From the NCBI GenBank assembly GCA_003254925.1, contig QANZ01027534.1:1-64000 (forward strand): 64,000 nucleotides of DNA, read 5' to 3'. Each line of letters starts with the position of its first letter. Positions within the stretch are counted from its first letter, which is position 1. Origin of the DNA: Chamaecrista fasciculata. Its lineage: Eukaryota > Streptophyta > Magnoliopsida > Fabales > Fabaceae. This document shows positions 34,731 through 48,211 of this stretch, piece after piece. Below the pieces are notes generated by a model, which saw nothing but the letters and a program-made list of their open reading frames with translations, ran no database searches and was not told the origin of the DNA. Both the position numbers and the translations under genes were made by a program.

Positions 34731-36461
34731 TTTTTCTTTTGCAAAATAATCTTAAATATTTTCATACATTTTTACTTTTTGATTTCAACAAACAATGATT
34801 GTGATTATATTTATCTCGTTTTAAGTTTGAATGCGATGACTTTGTTTTTAATAAGTCATTTCTCTATTTAATTTAGGCAAAAATAAAATAAAAAATAAAG
34901 TTTGTCATATCTCTCTCATTTCAATTTTGAATGTTACAAGTTACTCTTGATAAATTTTTTTTTATCCGGTTGAGATCGTTAACAAATGAAGTCTAAAAGT
35001 AAGTTTAAAACCAAAAGGTGAAAATTTATAAAAACATTCACCTTCGGGCTCGATTTGACCTTAGTAATTTCCTAACAATCCTAAAATTAGATAAAGGACT
35101 TGTAAAAAGTAACTCATAACATTGAGCTCATTGCATACGGATTTGAAATGAGAGAATTATAACAATTTCACTTGTTTTACTTTGAAATTAGTGATCCACT
35201 TTTAGAGTTTAATTTGATACTGTTTAGTAATAGTCTCAACTGAATGAAGAAATTGACTTTTAAAAAGTAAAACCTAACTACTGACTCATCATAGTTAAAC
35301 TTAATATGAGAAAAATATGATTCTATTCGATAGTTACCAAAAGATAAAAATTTATAAAATGAATAAGACCAATTTCACCAAAAAAAAAAAGAAAAACTAT
35401 TTTTCCCCAACTCTTCATCAAGTTGGGTACTACGGTTTTTTTAGTAATACAAAAATACTAATAAATTTTCATGGTATCAAATAAATATTGTTTTTATCGA
35501 GATGGAACTTAGGTTATAGTAACACTAAGTCACGTGATATTTGTAAGATGTTTTTTTTTTTATATTAAACTTTGAAATTGTGCCTTGAATAATTATTTCA
35601 AACTAATTATTGGAGGGAAATAAAATTAAGTTAAAGAAAAAAGACATGTCTTTATGTTTTTTTAGAAAGTGAGAACATTGGGCTTTCAAAATTGAAAAAC
35701 TATAAATTAGATTTATTAAAATTAAATTTTAGCCATGAATAATTATTCAAACTAATTTAATAAACTAGCATAGGGTTTGGCAAAAAAAAAAACTTGCATG
35801 GAATAAATAAAAAATAAATTTGAAAATATATATTACATTTATAAGCTCATATAAAATCATAAATTTTATTTCTTTTTTTCTTCAAAAATTAATAAAGTAG
35901 CTATTCTGGTAAAATAATAATAAATAATGATAATGATAATAATAATAGTGATTGATAGTAAAAGCACTAACAGTAACAAGTGGTTAACAATAATACAATA
36001 AAAGTCATTTGTTTGATAATAATGATAGTGATCCTGATAATGACAAATTAATAATGAATCAATAAATTATGAAAGTGATATTTAAAGTGATAAAAAGTGA
36101 GTTGATTTATTAAGTTGTTTAATAAAAAGAAAAAAAAAACCTAGTTTAATCAAGAAAATGCTGATATGGAGTAAATTTTTTTTTATTTTTTCTCTTTGAT
36201 TTTCTTCAGCAAATTAAAGCAATTTATTTTACCTCACAAAAAAGGCCATGTATTCATGGAAATATTTTGACTTTAATCAAATTTGTTTACTTTTATTTTT
36301 TCGGCCTGAAGTTTGTTTACTTCATAAATCATGGATATAGGCATATAGCTGTATCTCTCAAATCCTCTTTTTCCTTTTGACACTTCAACATATTTTTCTA
36401 TTTTTGAAGTCCTTTTTTCAAATCCTACCACAAAACGTCTTTCTTTTCCACATACCTTTTT
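34731..36461. other. AT-rich intergenic stretch with simple repeats
   Basis: A TAA/TGA trinucleotide-rich stretch (about 35918-35950) is the only notable item. No coding sequence is supported. Confidence 0.5.
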
Positions 36462-37001
36462 GGCCGAGTATTTATTTTGGTATGTTATCTTTGTCTCAAA
36501 AATTTATTTTGGTCCACTAGCTTTCAAAAAGTTTAAATTAGCTTATTATCTATGCAACTTAGTTCAAAATAGCCTATCATTAAGTTTCGTCTCTTTTTTC
36601 TATTTTTAATGGCGTAACACATTGTTTTGCTTCTCTCTATCTACTATTTGTTCCTTTTCCTCTCTTGCATGACATTTTTAAATTACATAGTCTTTTTTTC
36701 GAAAATAATAAGGAAAAGAGTAAATATATTTGATTATAAATGAAGTTCACCGATCTTCCATGTTCAAAATAAAGTTTACATCATTCAAAAATACTAAGCA
36801 TAATAGGAAAGAGAAATGTATTAGAGAGACGTTAGGTCAAGTGTTACATCATAAAAACTAAAAGAAGAGACGAAATAGTTTACCATATAACCATCTTGAA
36901 CTAAAGTCACATAGATAAAGGACCAATTTGAACTTTTTGAAAGATAATGGACTAAAATAAACTTTCAGGCAAAAATAATAGACCAAAATGAGTATTTGAC
37001 C
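36462..37001. mobile_element. Foldback element, diverged
   Basis: The left end GGCCGAGTATTTATTTTGG and right end CAAAATGAGTATTTGACC are imperfect inverted repeats, with further mirrored words (TTTGGTCCACTAGCTTTCAA and TTGAAAGATAATGGAC). Target duplication is not convincing. Confidence 0.55.
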
Positions 37002-39023
37002 TGTTTTCTTGTTTCAATCATTTTATCTTTTTAATTTTTCTGAATTTTAAATTATCACCGACACTTCTAATGACCGACACATATAAAACAAAAATAAAAA
37101 TATAACTAAATTAAATGACATGTGAAAGTGACTAATACCTCTCTTATATGGTTGTTGAACTTGAATTATTACAATATTCCTTATTATTTATCTAAACTTT
37201 TTGTTATTATTAGCTAATGCCAATGTTTTAAATGATTTTTTAAAAAATACAACCTAACTTATTTTTATATTATTATTCATTTCATTTAGTTGGATCGGGA
37301 AGCTTCCTTCGAGCTCTTTTTTGGAAATAACCCAAAACTCGAAGCAACAAACTTTTGATAAAGTAGAAAACTTATTTACCGTTAATTAAATAACATATAA
37401 TTGTAGACAGATAATATGGCCCAATATACATAGAGAGGGAGAGAGAGAAAGAGTAAAAATGTATTTTTTTTTTAAATTTATTTTATAAATTGTGCCACCT
37501 TATTTTTAATGGGAAACATTTATCACGAAGACAAAAGAGATTTTTTTTAACAATAACAATACTTTTTCAGTTTTATACATTTTCAAAACAGTGTAAATTT
37601 ATTTTTTAATCTCTAAATTTATTTTAAAATTATAATTTAATTTTGAATATTAAAAATATATTATTTGGTTCATAAAATTTATAAATATGAATGACTTAGT
37701 TCTTAAAATATTATTTATAAAATTAAATAATTAATATTTTCTAAAAAATAAGAATAAAAAATATTTAAGAACTAAATAATAATTTCATAACAAATTTGAA
37801 GACTAAAACATATATTTAAAAAAACCTATCAAGGCTAAAATTACTAAAATTTATTAATTTAATATTCTTCAACGAGTAATTTAATAAGAAAATTTCTCCT
37901 TATAAAAAAAGAAAAAGAAAATTGGTACATTTTCAGACAGGCTGTCATTTTCGATTTATTTTCTGGAGACAGAACAAAAAGTGTAAATAAATATGGAAGC
38001 AAAAACGCAAACCACATGACATTATTGACTAATTATCACTACTGCAAGAGTCTTGATTATTGACAACAATTTCAATCTTCAATTCTTTTTTTATTGTCAT
38101 AGGTTCCATAAGGAGAAATGAGTAAATATTTATACTTTCAGACTCTTCCTAATCCTAATTTATAAATATAAAAGTTTGGATGTTAACTTTTGTGCCTACT
38201 ATAGAAAAATCTTATTAATTGAAACATATACTATTTTTAGTTTTTTTTACTAATAAAAATAAAAAAAGGAATGGAAATGTTATTAGTTAAAAATGTTCAT
38301 AAAGTGTAAATTCTTTTTTATTTTATTTGGTTTTCAATGAAAATTTTCTTAATTTTGTCTCTTAATTCTTTTTTAAAGATTTTCTCTTATGCAATAGGTA
38401 ATTGATTTATATTTTTTTTATCATAAATTGTCTAATCTAATTCGTGTCTTAGTCATAGTTGAGATTATTTTCTTATTTATAAGTAATTTAGTTTCATTTA
38501 ACTAATGTTTGGAGTTTAAAATTTTAAAATTACAATTAATTTTATTAAAAAAATTTGTTATCATAATTAAATATGTCACGTCAATTAATTTAAATGAATT
38601 GAGACAAAACTCTAAAAATCAAACGAAAAACTACAAAAAAAAAAATCTTATCTAAGTAGTAAGTATGTAAGATGAAAATCAAATTTATGACTCTTCATAT
38701 ATAATCGGCCAATTTTGCTAATTGAGCCACAGCTCACAGACAATCAAGTCATCAAACTCAATTATTTATGATCCAGGCCAAAAAGAACAACTCAATTATT
38801 TATGAGATTAGTAACTAAAAAATATACATCTTTAAAAATTTCAATTCCTTAAGTTATATATATGCCATATCTTATTAAAATTAAGTTTAAACTTCAGTCT
38901 TCAAATATGAATTACTTTTCTCTTACAAATAAAAACTTTTGTGAAAAAATTCTCACTTTCTGATTCTCCTACTAGCCCAACTAAATTTAATTTAATAAAG
39001 CAATATTAATAAAATAAAAACAA
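37002..39023. other. AT-rich intergenic stretch, one weak foldback
   Basis: A weakly self-complementary AT-rich segment at about 37560-37810 may be another MITE. A GA-rich run (about 37433-37452) is present. No gene is recognised. Confidence 0.4.
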
Positions 39024-39683
39024 GATCAAAGTTTATGTTTGGTCCATAACTTTTACTAAGGTTTCAATTTTGTCTCATAACTTTTTTTTCTCGCACTTTT
39101 GGTCCATATCTTTTACTTAGATTGGAAATTTGATCATGTATCACTTTTGGTCAAGTTGCAGAATTGGTCTCGTAAGAAGTTCCACCATCAGTCCTACTTG
39201 ACCTGACCCAAAAATATGATACTAATTATGCATCTAATTTAAAAATATGAGACCAATTTTATAACTTGACCAAAAGATATAAGACCAATTATGTAATTTG
39301 ACCCAGAGATATGAGACTAAGAGTATAACACAGGACCAAATCTGCAACATGAGAAAAAGATATGATATAAAAAATGCAACAAAAGTTCCACCATCAGTCC
39401 CATCTAACCTGACCAAAAAATATAGTACTAATCATGCATATGACTTAAAAATATGAGATCAACTCTCTAACTTGACCAAAAGATGTAAGACCAAATTTGC
39501 AACCTAACCAAAAGATATAAGATCAATTCTGCAACCTGACCCAGAGATATGAAACCAAAAGCACAACACGAGATCAAATTTACAACTTAAGCAAAAGATA
39601 TGAGATAAAAAATGCAACAAAAAAACAATGGGACTAAATTGATACCTGAAAAAAATTTATGAGGGCAAAAGTACAATTTATCC
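39024..39683. mobile_element. Foldback element of the 'TTTGGTCC' family with internal duplication
   Basis: The left arm has TTTGGTCCATAACTTTTAC words. The right arm has AAAGATATGAGA and GACCAAATTTGCAAC words in several copies. The block GTTCCACCATCAGTCC is present twice (about 39178 and 39385), indicating a ~200-base internal tandem duplication. It ends ~100 bases before the KOR1 leader region. Confidence 0.6.
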
Positions 39684-39789
39684 TAAAAATAAAATGGACA
39701 GCAAGCAACAACCATAGGAATAGAATATTAGCAAAATAGTCACACTTACACGTCAAAAAGTCCAGCTTGAGTCTCCTTCACTGCAATCT

Positions 39790-40042
39790 CATCATCATCT
39801 TCTTCACACTCTCTTTCTCTCTCTACACCATAGAGAGAGAAAATCGGAGTCTGTCTCTGTCCTCTCTCTCTATATTATTTCTTTAATGTTTCGCTTTACT
39901 CTTTCGCTAAGTTACTAGTATTTCAGTGCACTCTCTTTTTCTATTTATCTTCATCTTCCTTCATTCCCAGATCTGGTTTTTCTGTTCCATTGTCGGTGGT
40001 GATTATTGATTCCTTCAATCCGAGTTTCATCAATTGATGAGT
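39790..40042 (+). promoter_or_regulatory. KOR1 promoter-proximal region and 5' leader
   Basis: CT/GA-rich clusters (39808-39880) and a pyrimidine-rich leader precede the start codon. An in-frame upstream ATG (40037, two codons earlier) gives MSMYGRD instead of MYGRD; the second ATG matches the family start. Confidence 0.5.
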
Positions 40043-43000
40043 ATGTACGGTAGGGATCCATGGGGTGGCCCACTGGAGATCAACGCGACGGATTCCGCCA
40101 CCGACGACGATCGGAGTCGGAATCTGAACGATTTCGATCGGGCGGCGTTATCGCGACCGTTGGATGAAACGCAACAGAGTTGGCTTCTTGGACCTAGTGA
40201 GCAGAAGAAGAAGAAGAAGTATGTAGATCTAGGTTGCATCATTGTTAGCCGTAAGATCTTCGTTTGGACGGTCGGTACGCTTCTCGTTTCTGCTATCTTG
40301 GCTGGATTCATCACTCTCATCGTTAAAGTTGTACCGCGTCACCACCATAAGCCTCCTCCTCCTGATAATTACACTATTGCTCTTCACAAGGCTCTTATGT
40401 TCTTTAACGCTCAGAAATGTAAGCTTCTTTCTCTTTTTGTCTTTACTGGTACTACCGAACTAGACACCGACACTCCTAACTGTAGTTCTTTCTTTCTCAC
40501 GCTTCTCTTTTCTCTTCTCTTTCACTCTTCTTTTTTAATTTTTTTGCTTGTCTTATAAGGTACTTCTGATTTTGATTTGCTTATTCTCTTCTGCGCTATT
40601 TCACCGTTTCTTAATAATATAGCTTTCTGTGATGATAATTGAAGATCTTAGATGTTGATTATCCATGATTTACATTTGATTCCTGCAGGGTGTGCATCTT
40701 TTTTTTTGTTTTCTGCTTTTCTGGATCCTTCTTTCCCGTGATATGATGAAATTTGAAGATCTTAGATGTAGATCATGGATAATGAATAAGTTATTGATAT
40801 TGGAGATCTTAGATGTTGCTGTAGTGGTAAAAAAAACCATTCCCACATACGGGGATGTAGGAATCAGTGGACACAGGGCACTATTGTGATTATTAGCTTC
40901 AGAACAATATTTGGTTTAAAAAAATTAAGGAAGTTCTAAATTTTTTTATGTTGTTTTTATTTTGCCTGCAGCTGGGAAACTTCCTAAGAATAATAATGTA
41001 TCATGGAGAGGCAACTCGTGTTTGCAAGATGGAAAGTCCGATGTGTCGAGCGTCATCAAGGATCTGGTTGGTGGCTATTACGATGCCGGAGATGCTATCA
41101 AGTTCAACTTCCCTATGTCTTTTTCTATGACTATGTTGAGCTGGAGCGTAATTGAATACAGTGCCAAGTATGAAGCTGCTGGGGAGCTCAACCATATTAA
41201 GGATATAATTAAATGGGGAACAGATTACTTTCTGAAGACCTTCAATAGTACTGCTGATACCATCGGCACACTTGCTGCACAGGCAAGTATTATGCTTTAG
41301 AGTTATTTGAAATTGTGGACAGTCAAGTTATTCTGTTGCATATGAAGATTTCTAGCCTCCCGAGCTCACGGCCTTTTCCTTTTGTTGGGGTGGGATGATC
41401 TGGCTGGGGGATCTTTATCTTTGTGGGAAATCTTTTTTAAGTTTTTTTTTGGGTACTGTTGTAATATTAAAGATTAGATGGAAGCCTGCTATACACATTT
41501 GAATATGAGAACGTGCTTTGGCAGTTTATTTGGAAACTTGGAGAATGCATCTCATCTTTGGTTTTGTACCCTCTTTGACAGGTTGGGGTAGGCAATACTA
41601 ATGGAGGAAGTACTACTCCGAATGACCACTACTGCTGGATGCGTCCGGAGGACATTGATTATCCACGACCGGTAACCGAATGTCATTCCTGCTCAGATCT
41701 CGCTGCAGAGATGGCTGCTGCTTTAGCTGCTGCATCCATTGTTTTCAAAGACAACAAAGCCTATTCACAGAAACTTGTTCACGGTGCTACAACACTGTTT
41801 AAATTTTCAAGGGATCAGAGAGGAAGGTATAGTGCAGGTGGTTCGGATGCAGCTATATTCTACAATTCCTCTAGCTACTGGGATGAGTTTGTTTGGGGAG
41901 GCGCTTGGATGTATTATGCGACTGGAAATTCTTCCTACCTCAAGCTTGCTACTACTACTGGCATTGCCAAACATGCCGGTGCTTTTTGGGGAGGCCCCGA
42001 TTATGGTGTTCTGAGCTGGGATAATAAGCTTGCTGGAGCTCAGGTAATTTTGTGGATTTTCTATACTTTAGCATGCTATAGTCATCCATTTAAAATTTTT
42101 GTAAATAAATTAGCTGTGGCTAGAATTGTAAGTTAACTGATTGAAGCTTGGTATTTCCTGACTACGTTATGAGTTTCTGAATGCATTTGTTTATTTTGGT
42201 GGAGGGGACATCATCCATGGTAGATCGCTTATACTTGAGTCCTGGGTATCCATACGAAGAAATTTTGAGGACCTTTCACAATCAGACCAACATAATTATG
42301 TGCTCATATCTTCCAGGACTCAAGTATAAGCTATAGTTCTCTGATTTTAAGTGATCTATATATTCTTTTAGTGGTATCTTTATAATGTTTAAGAGTATTC
42401 ATCTGCAGTCAAATTGGTGTATAGACTAATATAATAACAGTGCTTTTGTCCCATTTTAAGTCCATGCTTGACTTTCTCAGTTTTTCCCCTTCACAAAATG
42501 TCTTTTTTTCTTTTTCCAATAATTTTATATCAACATTTACCATTAAGGTGGCCTAAATTTAGAAAGTCATCTTACAAAGCAAAAGGAAGTTATAGCTAAA
42601 TTTCTTGCCCTTGTAAGTCTTGGTGTAGTGGTTCTTTCTTGAGTTAGTTACTTAACTTTGCCATCTTCTATTTAGGTTCTTCTGAGTCGATTGAGATTAT
42701 TCTTGAGTCCTGGGTATCCATACGAAGAAATTTTGAGGACCTTTCACAATCAGACCAACATAATTATGTGCTCATATCTTCCAGTTTTCACAAGCTTTAA
42801 TAGAACGAAAGGTATGATTCTACAAGTTCAAAACTTTTCTCTAGGCCTTACAGTTCACAATGTCCATTATGTATTCTAATGTACAATAACTGTATTTTTT
42901 ATTTTCTTTTGCACAGGAGGCTTAATTCAGTTGAATCACGGTAGACCTCAGCCTCTCCAATATGTTGTCAATGCAGCCTTCTTGGCTACCCTGTATAGTG

Positions 43001-43635
43001 ATTATCTCGATGCTGCCGATACACCTGGATGGTATTGTGGACCCAATTTCTTTTCAACTGAAGTTCTTCGAAACTTTGCCAGGACCCAGGTGCTTAAATA
43101 TTCTGCTTCTCTTTAGATGATTAATCTATGGGTTCTGACTGTTCTGCAGTTAATTGAATTTGAAACCATTATGAGGTGTCGGGGCTAATTTTAATTTCAC
43201 TAACCATTTTTCTGGGGGTGTTGATTTTTGGGGCAGATTGACTACATCCTTGGGAAGAACCCTCGCAAAATGAGCTATGTTGTAGGTTTTAGTGATCGCT
43301 ATCCAAAGCATGTCCACCATAGAGGCGCATCTATACAAAAGAACAAGGTTAAGTATAATTGTAAAGGAGGATGGAAATGGAGAGACTCGTCAAAGCCAAA
43401 TCCGAATAAAATTATTGGAGCCATGGTTGCTGGTCCTGACAAGCATGACGGTTTCCATGATGTTCGTACTAACTACAACTACACAGAGCCAACCCTTGCA
43501 GGAAATGCTGGTTTGGTAGCTGCATTGGTGGCATTGTCAGGCGACAAAAGCACGATCGACAAAAACACCATCTTCTCTGCCGTTCCTCCCATGTTTCCTA
43601 CACCTCCACCACCACCAGCACCTTGGAAACCATAA
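40043..43635 (+). CDS. KOR1: KORRIGAN1-type membrane endo-1,4-beta-glucanase (GH9), 6 exons, 618 aa
   Basis: Membrane-anchored beta-1,4-glucanase needed for cellulose synthesis and cytokinesis, associated with cellulose synthase complexes (family knowledge). Exons: 40043-40418, 40972-41282, 41582-42043, 42676-42811, 42917-43089 and 43237-43635; the frame is continuous. The cytosolic N-terminus starts [13 protein letters not shown], as in Arabidopsis KOR1, and carries a poly-Lys stretch before a single membrane span (~72-94). The GH9 domain follows, with the catalytic Asp motif DAGD at 163-166, the HHRGAS block in exon 6 and the catalytic Glu at 570 ([12 protein letters not shown]). The protein ends in the proline-rich tail [12 protein letters not shown] typical of KOR1. 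Length matches the family (~620). Intron 2 has a GC donor, and intron 3 contains an exon-4 copy. Confidence 0.95.
41283..41581 (+). other. KOR1 intron 2, GC-AG type
   Basis: The frame requires exon 2 to end at CAG (41282), followed by GCAAGT; the acceptor is TTTGACAG at 41581. Except for the C at +2, the donor matches the U2 consensus perfectly (CAG|GCAAGT), as expected of GC-AG introns. Confidence 0.85.
42227..42331 (+). repeat. Exact copy of part of KOR1 exon 4 inside intron 3, framed by an inverted repeat
   Basis: Bases 42234-42316 are identical to exon 4 bases 42702-42784 (83 bases). The copy is bounded by GCTTATACTTGAGTCC (42227-42242) and its exact reverse complement GGACTCAAGTATAAGC (42316-42331). 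The inverted repeat overlaps the copied sequence at both ends. Confidence 0.95.
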
Positions 43636-44618
43636 GGTTTTATTGTTTGATATCATATTTCTTGCGAAATATCTCGGATGACCGATCATTTTTGGGATTT
43701 TCTAGAAACTGGAAGATCAATGTATAATTTGGAGACAAGGAAGACTGGGATGGATGAGCAAAATGGAACAAGATGTTGTAGTAAATCTAGTCATCTGTCT
43801 ACCCAAGATTATAGCATTAAGAATTGACAAGTGGTACTTGAAAGTGTCCCTTTGTTTTGAATTTTGTGACATACATAGTATATATGTAATGTAATAAACC
43901 TGGTATTCTTTAAATTATAAACTGAACAGCTGGCTATTGTATTGTTTGACAGTTTCAGACACTGTTTTACTTAACATAAATTAAAAAAAAAAGGTGTAAT
44001 GTTTCTGTTAGTAAGTCTATTGCTTTTCCTTTTCAAGGTTGTGTAAGATTTTGTTTGGGAGTGGGAACATTGGATGGATAGGAAACAAGTAAAATTGTTC
44101 TTTTTATGAGTTTTATTGATTTGGAATGAAATTTTACATTTTTCAAATAATATTATTGTGAAAAAAATTACGTGGAGTTTTTTGAATTTTGCTATGAAGT
44201 TTAACAATGAATCATTTCTCGTGTTATAATAAGGGAGTTGACAAAGATATAAAGAAAACATATTTCACTATTTGAATGAAAAATTAACCATAATTTATCC
44301 CTAATTTGTGATTAATAATAATAGTTTTTTTTTTCTGTCAATACACAAATGAAAAAGAAATTGTCCTTTTTAGCTGTTCATATTATAGAAATAACGATAA
44401 AAATCAGACAAAATTATATTTTGAGGATTAAAATAGAACAAAATTGAAAGTTTGATGAACAAAACAAAATAACAAATAGCTGTAGCATCAAAATGAAACT
44501 GACCCTACAATTTGAGGATCAAAATGAGGGTTTGACTGATAATTTTCCTATTACGTATTATTGGCCATCATGCTTATTACCTATGATGGTTGCTCAGAAT
44601 CTGATACCATATAAATAA

Positions 44619-44655
<37 letters not shown>

Positions 44656-44869
44656 GATGCCAATTTCATTTTGTTAGTTTACCCTTTATATTGGACATTC
44701 TTATTCTTTGCTTTAGCAGTAAACCTCATTACACTATAACCCCATCATCACTTATATATTATCTTTTTCATATTTCACAATACTTTCATATATGCAAAAT
44801 TACCAACATTAATAAATAAAAGAAGTTTCAAAAAATTCTTGTCAAAATTGTAATAGATAACCACAACAT
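43636..44869. other. KOR1 3' UTR, intergenic gap and MLO upstream region
   Basis: The KOR1 3' UTR probably ends near 43900 (AATAAACC at about 43893). A pure AT microsatellite run lies at about 44623-44651. Nothing else is recognised before the MLO start codon. Confidence 0.5.
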
Positions 44870-47800
44870 ATGGCAGAGGAATTGAATAGTTCATTGGAAT
44901 ATACACCAACATGGATTGTGGCTGTTGTTTGCTCCATCATGGTTTTCATCTCTCTCATAGTAGAGCGTGCTCTTCATCGCCTTGGAAAGGTATGGATATT
45001 TTGATTATTTTCTTTCACATTTTCATGTTTATATTGAGAGATTCTTAGGTAATTATGATTTGCATAAGTAATTTAAACAATCATGAAGAGATATGCAAAA
45101 GATTATTATTGAGTTGTATTTCTGAGATATTTACATGGCTTGAGGCATTATAAAGATCCATTGGCTTGTGGAATTATATGAGAAGCTAATTAAGTTAAAG
45201 TAATATTATTTTGTTATTAGGGATAATCCTATAATAATACTTTACTAGAAAAAAATATTATTCAAGGAGATACCCAGGAAGAGAGAAAAATACTAATTAA
45301 ATGATATGATCAAACAAATTCTACTATGAAATTCGGAAAGACTCTTCTCTTAATAAATTCCTTTCTCCTATTAATACTTAACAAATGAGAATGATCTAAA
45401 TTCATTAATTTGCTCTTAAATGCATTGTTCATTGGTCATGTAATCCTCAGGTATAATAAAATTTGAAGTAAACATACAATTCGGTTCTTAAAAGATATAT
45501 GAGTTAACAACTCAAATTATTGAAAGAACAATTTATATTACTTTAGTTCCGAAAAGTTTAGAGGCAATACATTTTAGTCCCTTAAACCTATTTTTTAAGG
45601 GACTAATTAGTAGTGGCAAAAGAATTAAAAGATTTTCAGAGTGTAAACTAGACGTTCAGGTATCGAGTTATTGACTCATGTATCGTTCAAACATTTCTCA
45701 GTTTATAGCTATTCCTAAATTTCCTTTATTCAGTGCATAATGAGTTGTTCTTTTGTTGGGTTATTGGATTTTACAGTACTTGATTCACAAGAACCAAAAT
45801 GCACTATACGAAGCCTTAGAAAAACTGAAAGAAGGTAGAATCTTTCTTGTCACAACACACACAAATTGAAGAAGTTCATCATATTCATAAGATTGTTTAG
45901 CCTAACTTAGTGTTTTTTTTTTTTGCTATGTTTTACAACAGAATTGATGCTTTTAGGGTTCATTTCCCTTCTATTAACTGTGTCTCAAGGTGTAATAAGC
46001 CGAATTTGCATCTCACCTAACCTTGTGACCCACATGCTTCCATGCAAAAGGCCTAACACAGAAGGTTCTTCTGAGCATGATCAAATTTACTACAACACTG
46101 TGATTAACAGAAGAAGGCTTCTTTCTGAAGAGAATAGTTCACAGTATTGTACCCAAAAGGTAACATTTCTAATTTTTTTGCTAAATTTTTTCATCTGTTA
46201 TGTTTGGATTGTTTTTTTTTCTTCTAACTGAAAATAAGAGTGTTTAGATTGATTTTTTTTTAAAGGAGAAGCATTTAAAAAGGTCCAAAATGTACTCTTT
46301 TTTTTTCAAGTTAAATGTTCTGACTTTTCTAAATGCACTTGCAAAAACTCATGGAAAAGAATTCATAAAGCATTCTAGCACAATTCTAAACAATATAATA
46401 GACTGAATTTCTATTTGGGTTCCTTAAATATCAATTTTTTTGTTCAACTTTGACCCTTCTTAGATTTCCTTAAAAAGGTCTTTTATTTCAGAGTATAGCT
46501 GTAAATCAAGCTATTGGGAGATTTGTTAGATAAACACATTGGTGATTGGTGGGTAGTAATAGATCAAATTAATGTTGTAAAATGTGAATGAAAATGAAGA
46601 GTATTTTTACATGTAACACATTCATTGCAGAAAAAAATTCTGATTTATAACACATTACTCTCATTTTTCTGAGCAGGGGAAGGTTCCATTATTAGCATTA
46701 GAATCCCTGCATCATCTGCACATTTTCATTTTCGTCTTGGCTATTGTACATGCCGTGTTCTTCGTCACAACGATGATCCTTGGAGGTATAAAGGTAATGA
46801 AGAATCTTGTTTGAAGTAGTTGAGATATCATATATATAACAATAATAATGATGTTAATTAGTCGATTAAGCTAATTATGAATAGAAATATGAGCATGTCA
46901 AGGGGTGGATTGGACTTAAACATGTAACTAGCATGCTTATATATCCATTCAAAAAACTTTTTTTTAAGGTGATATAATTTCAGGTAAAACCACCTTGACT
47001 TGTACACCAAGAAAATAAAATTCAAGTGCATATTTTGAAAGGGAGAAAATTGTAGTTCCTTGATTTGTGTTGTGTAATAATGATGTTTCTTGTTACCTTT
47101 GTGTAGATCCAACATTGGAAAAAATGGGAAGATGAGATTAAGGCAAAAGCCTCGAGACAAAAGCGTAATTTGAATACGAAACTCCATATCATCTGAGTAA
47201 GAAAAAAAAAGTAGAAACTTCGGTTTTCTTAGATTCTAACAGTAAAACTTGTTTTTTATTTGCAGATGTTGCTGAAGCCCAAGATCTCCAGAGAGAGTTT
47301 GTGCAAACACATGCTGAAGGATATTGGAGAAGAGCAGCTGTTGTGGGTTGGCTGGTAAATATAACTGAAATTTTTTTGAAAAATTAAGTCATTCACTTAT
47401 CAAGTGCAATCCATTAAAGAGATCTTGGGATTCTAGCAATCTAGCTTAAAAAAGGGGCTCACTGAAGTGTTAAATTCTCATAATTTGACTAGAATAAGCT
47501 GCTTGAATAGGTTATAACTTGATGCAAATATGAGGATGTGAATGTGATGATTTTTGGGTTTGGTTTTGAATTTGCAGAGAGCATTCTTCAAGCAATTCTA
47601 TGGCTCTGTTACCAAATCTGACTACATTGCACTGAGACAAGGATTTATAAAGGTTAGGCTCTCCTAATTTCATATGTATTGTAATATTTCCTTTTTTCTT
47701 TTTGGGTACGACTAGAAGGTTTCCTCCACCTATCTGTTTACGGTCTAGAAAAGGACTAATTCTCGTTTGATTCGTGAGGTCCGATAATGGGGGTAAAGCT

Positions 47801-48177
47801 CTCTCAACAGGAGTGTCTTTATGTAGACTGAAACTCAAAACCTTGGCTATGGAGATTAGAGTATCTACTACTCAAACCAACCATTTGTTGGTTAATATTA
47901 CTTTGATAACATATTTCATCACCTAAACACACAAAGGACACCAATAATTGTGAGTTATTTTTGTCTCCCAGGAACACTGCCCACAAAGGCCTGATTTTGA
48001 TTTTCACAAGTATATGATGAGGACACTTGAAGTTGACTTCAAAAAAGTAGTAGGCATAAGGTGATCATTTGCCTACTTTTTTGGTAGACCAACACAAGTC
48101 TAAGAGTTTCTCCTTCAAACATGCTTATATGCTTAATTTCTTTCACAAGAACACTCATTTTTTATTTTAAGGTCTTC

Positions 48178-48211
<34 letters not shown>

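Noticed and set aside
42691-42879. 62-codon frame treated as a separate gene
   Set aside because: It is KOR1 exon 4 read through into its intron.
47819-48007. Minus-strand frame overlapping MLO exon 8
   Set aside because: It is antisense to conserved MLO coding sequence and intron, with no independent support.
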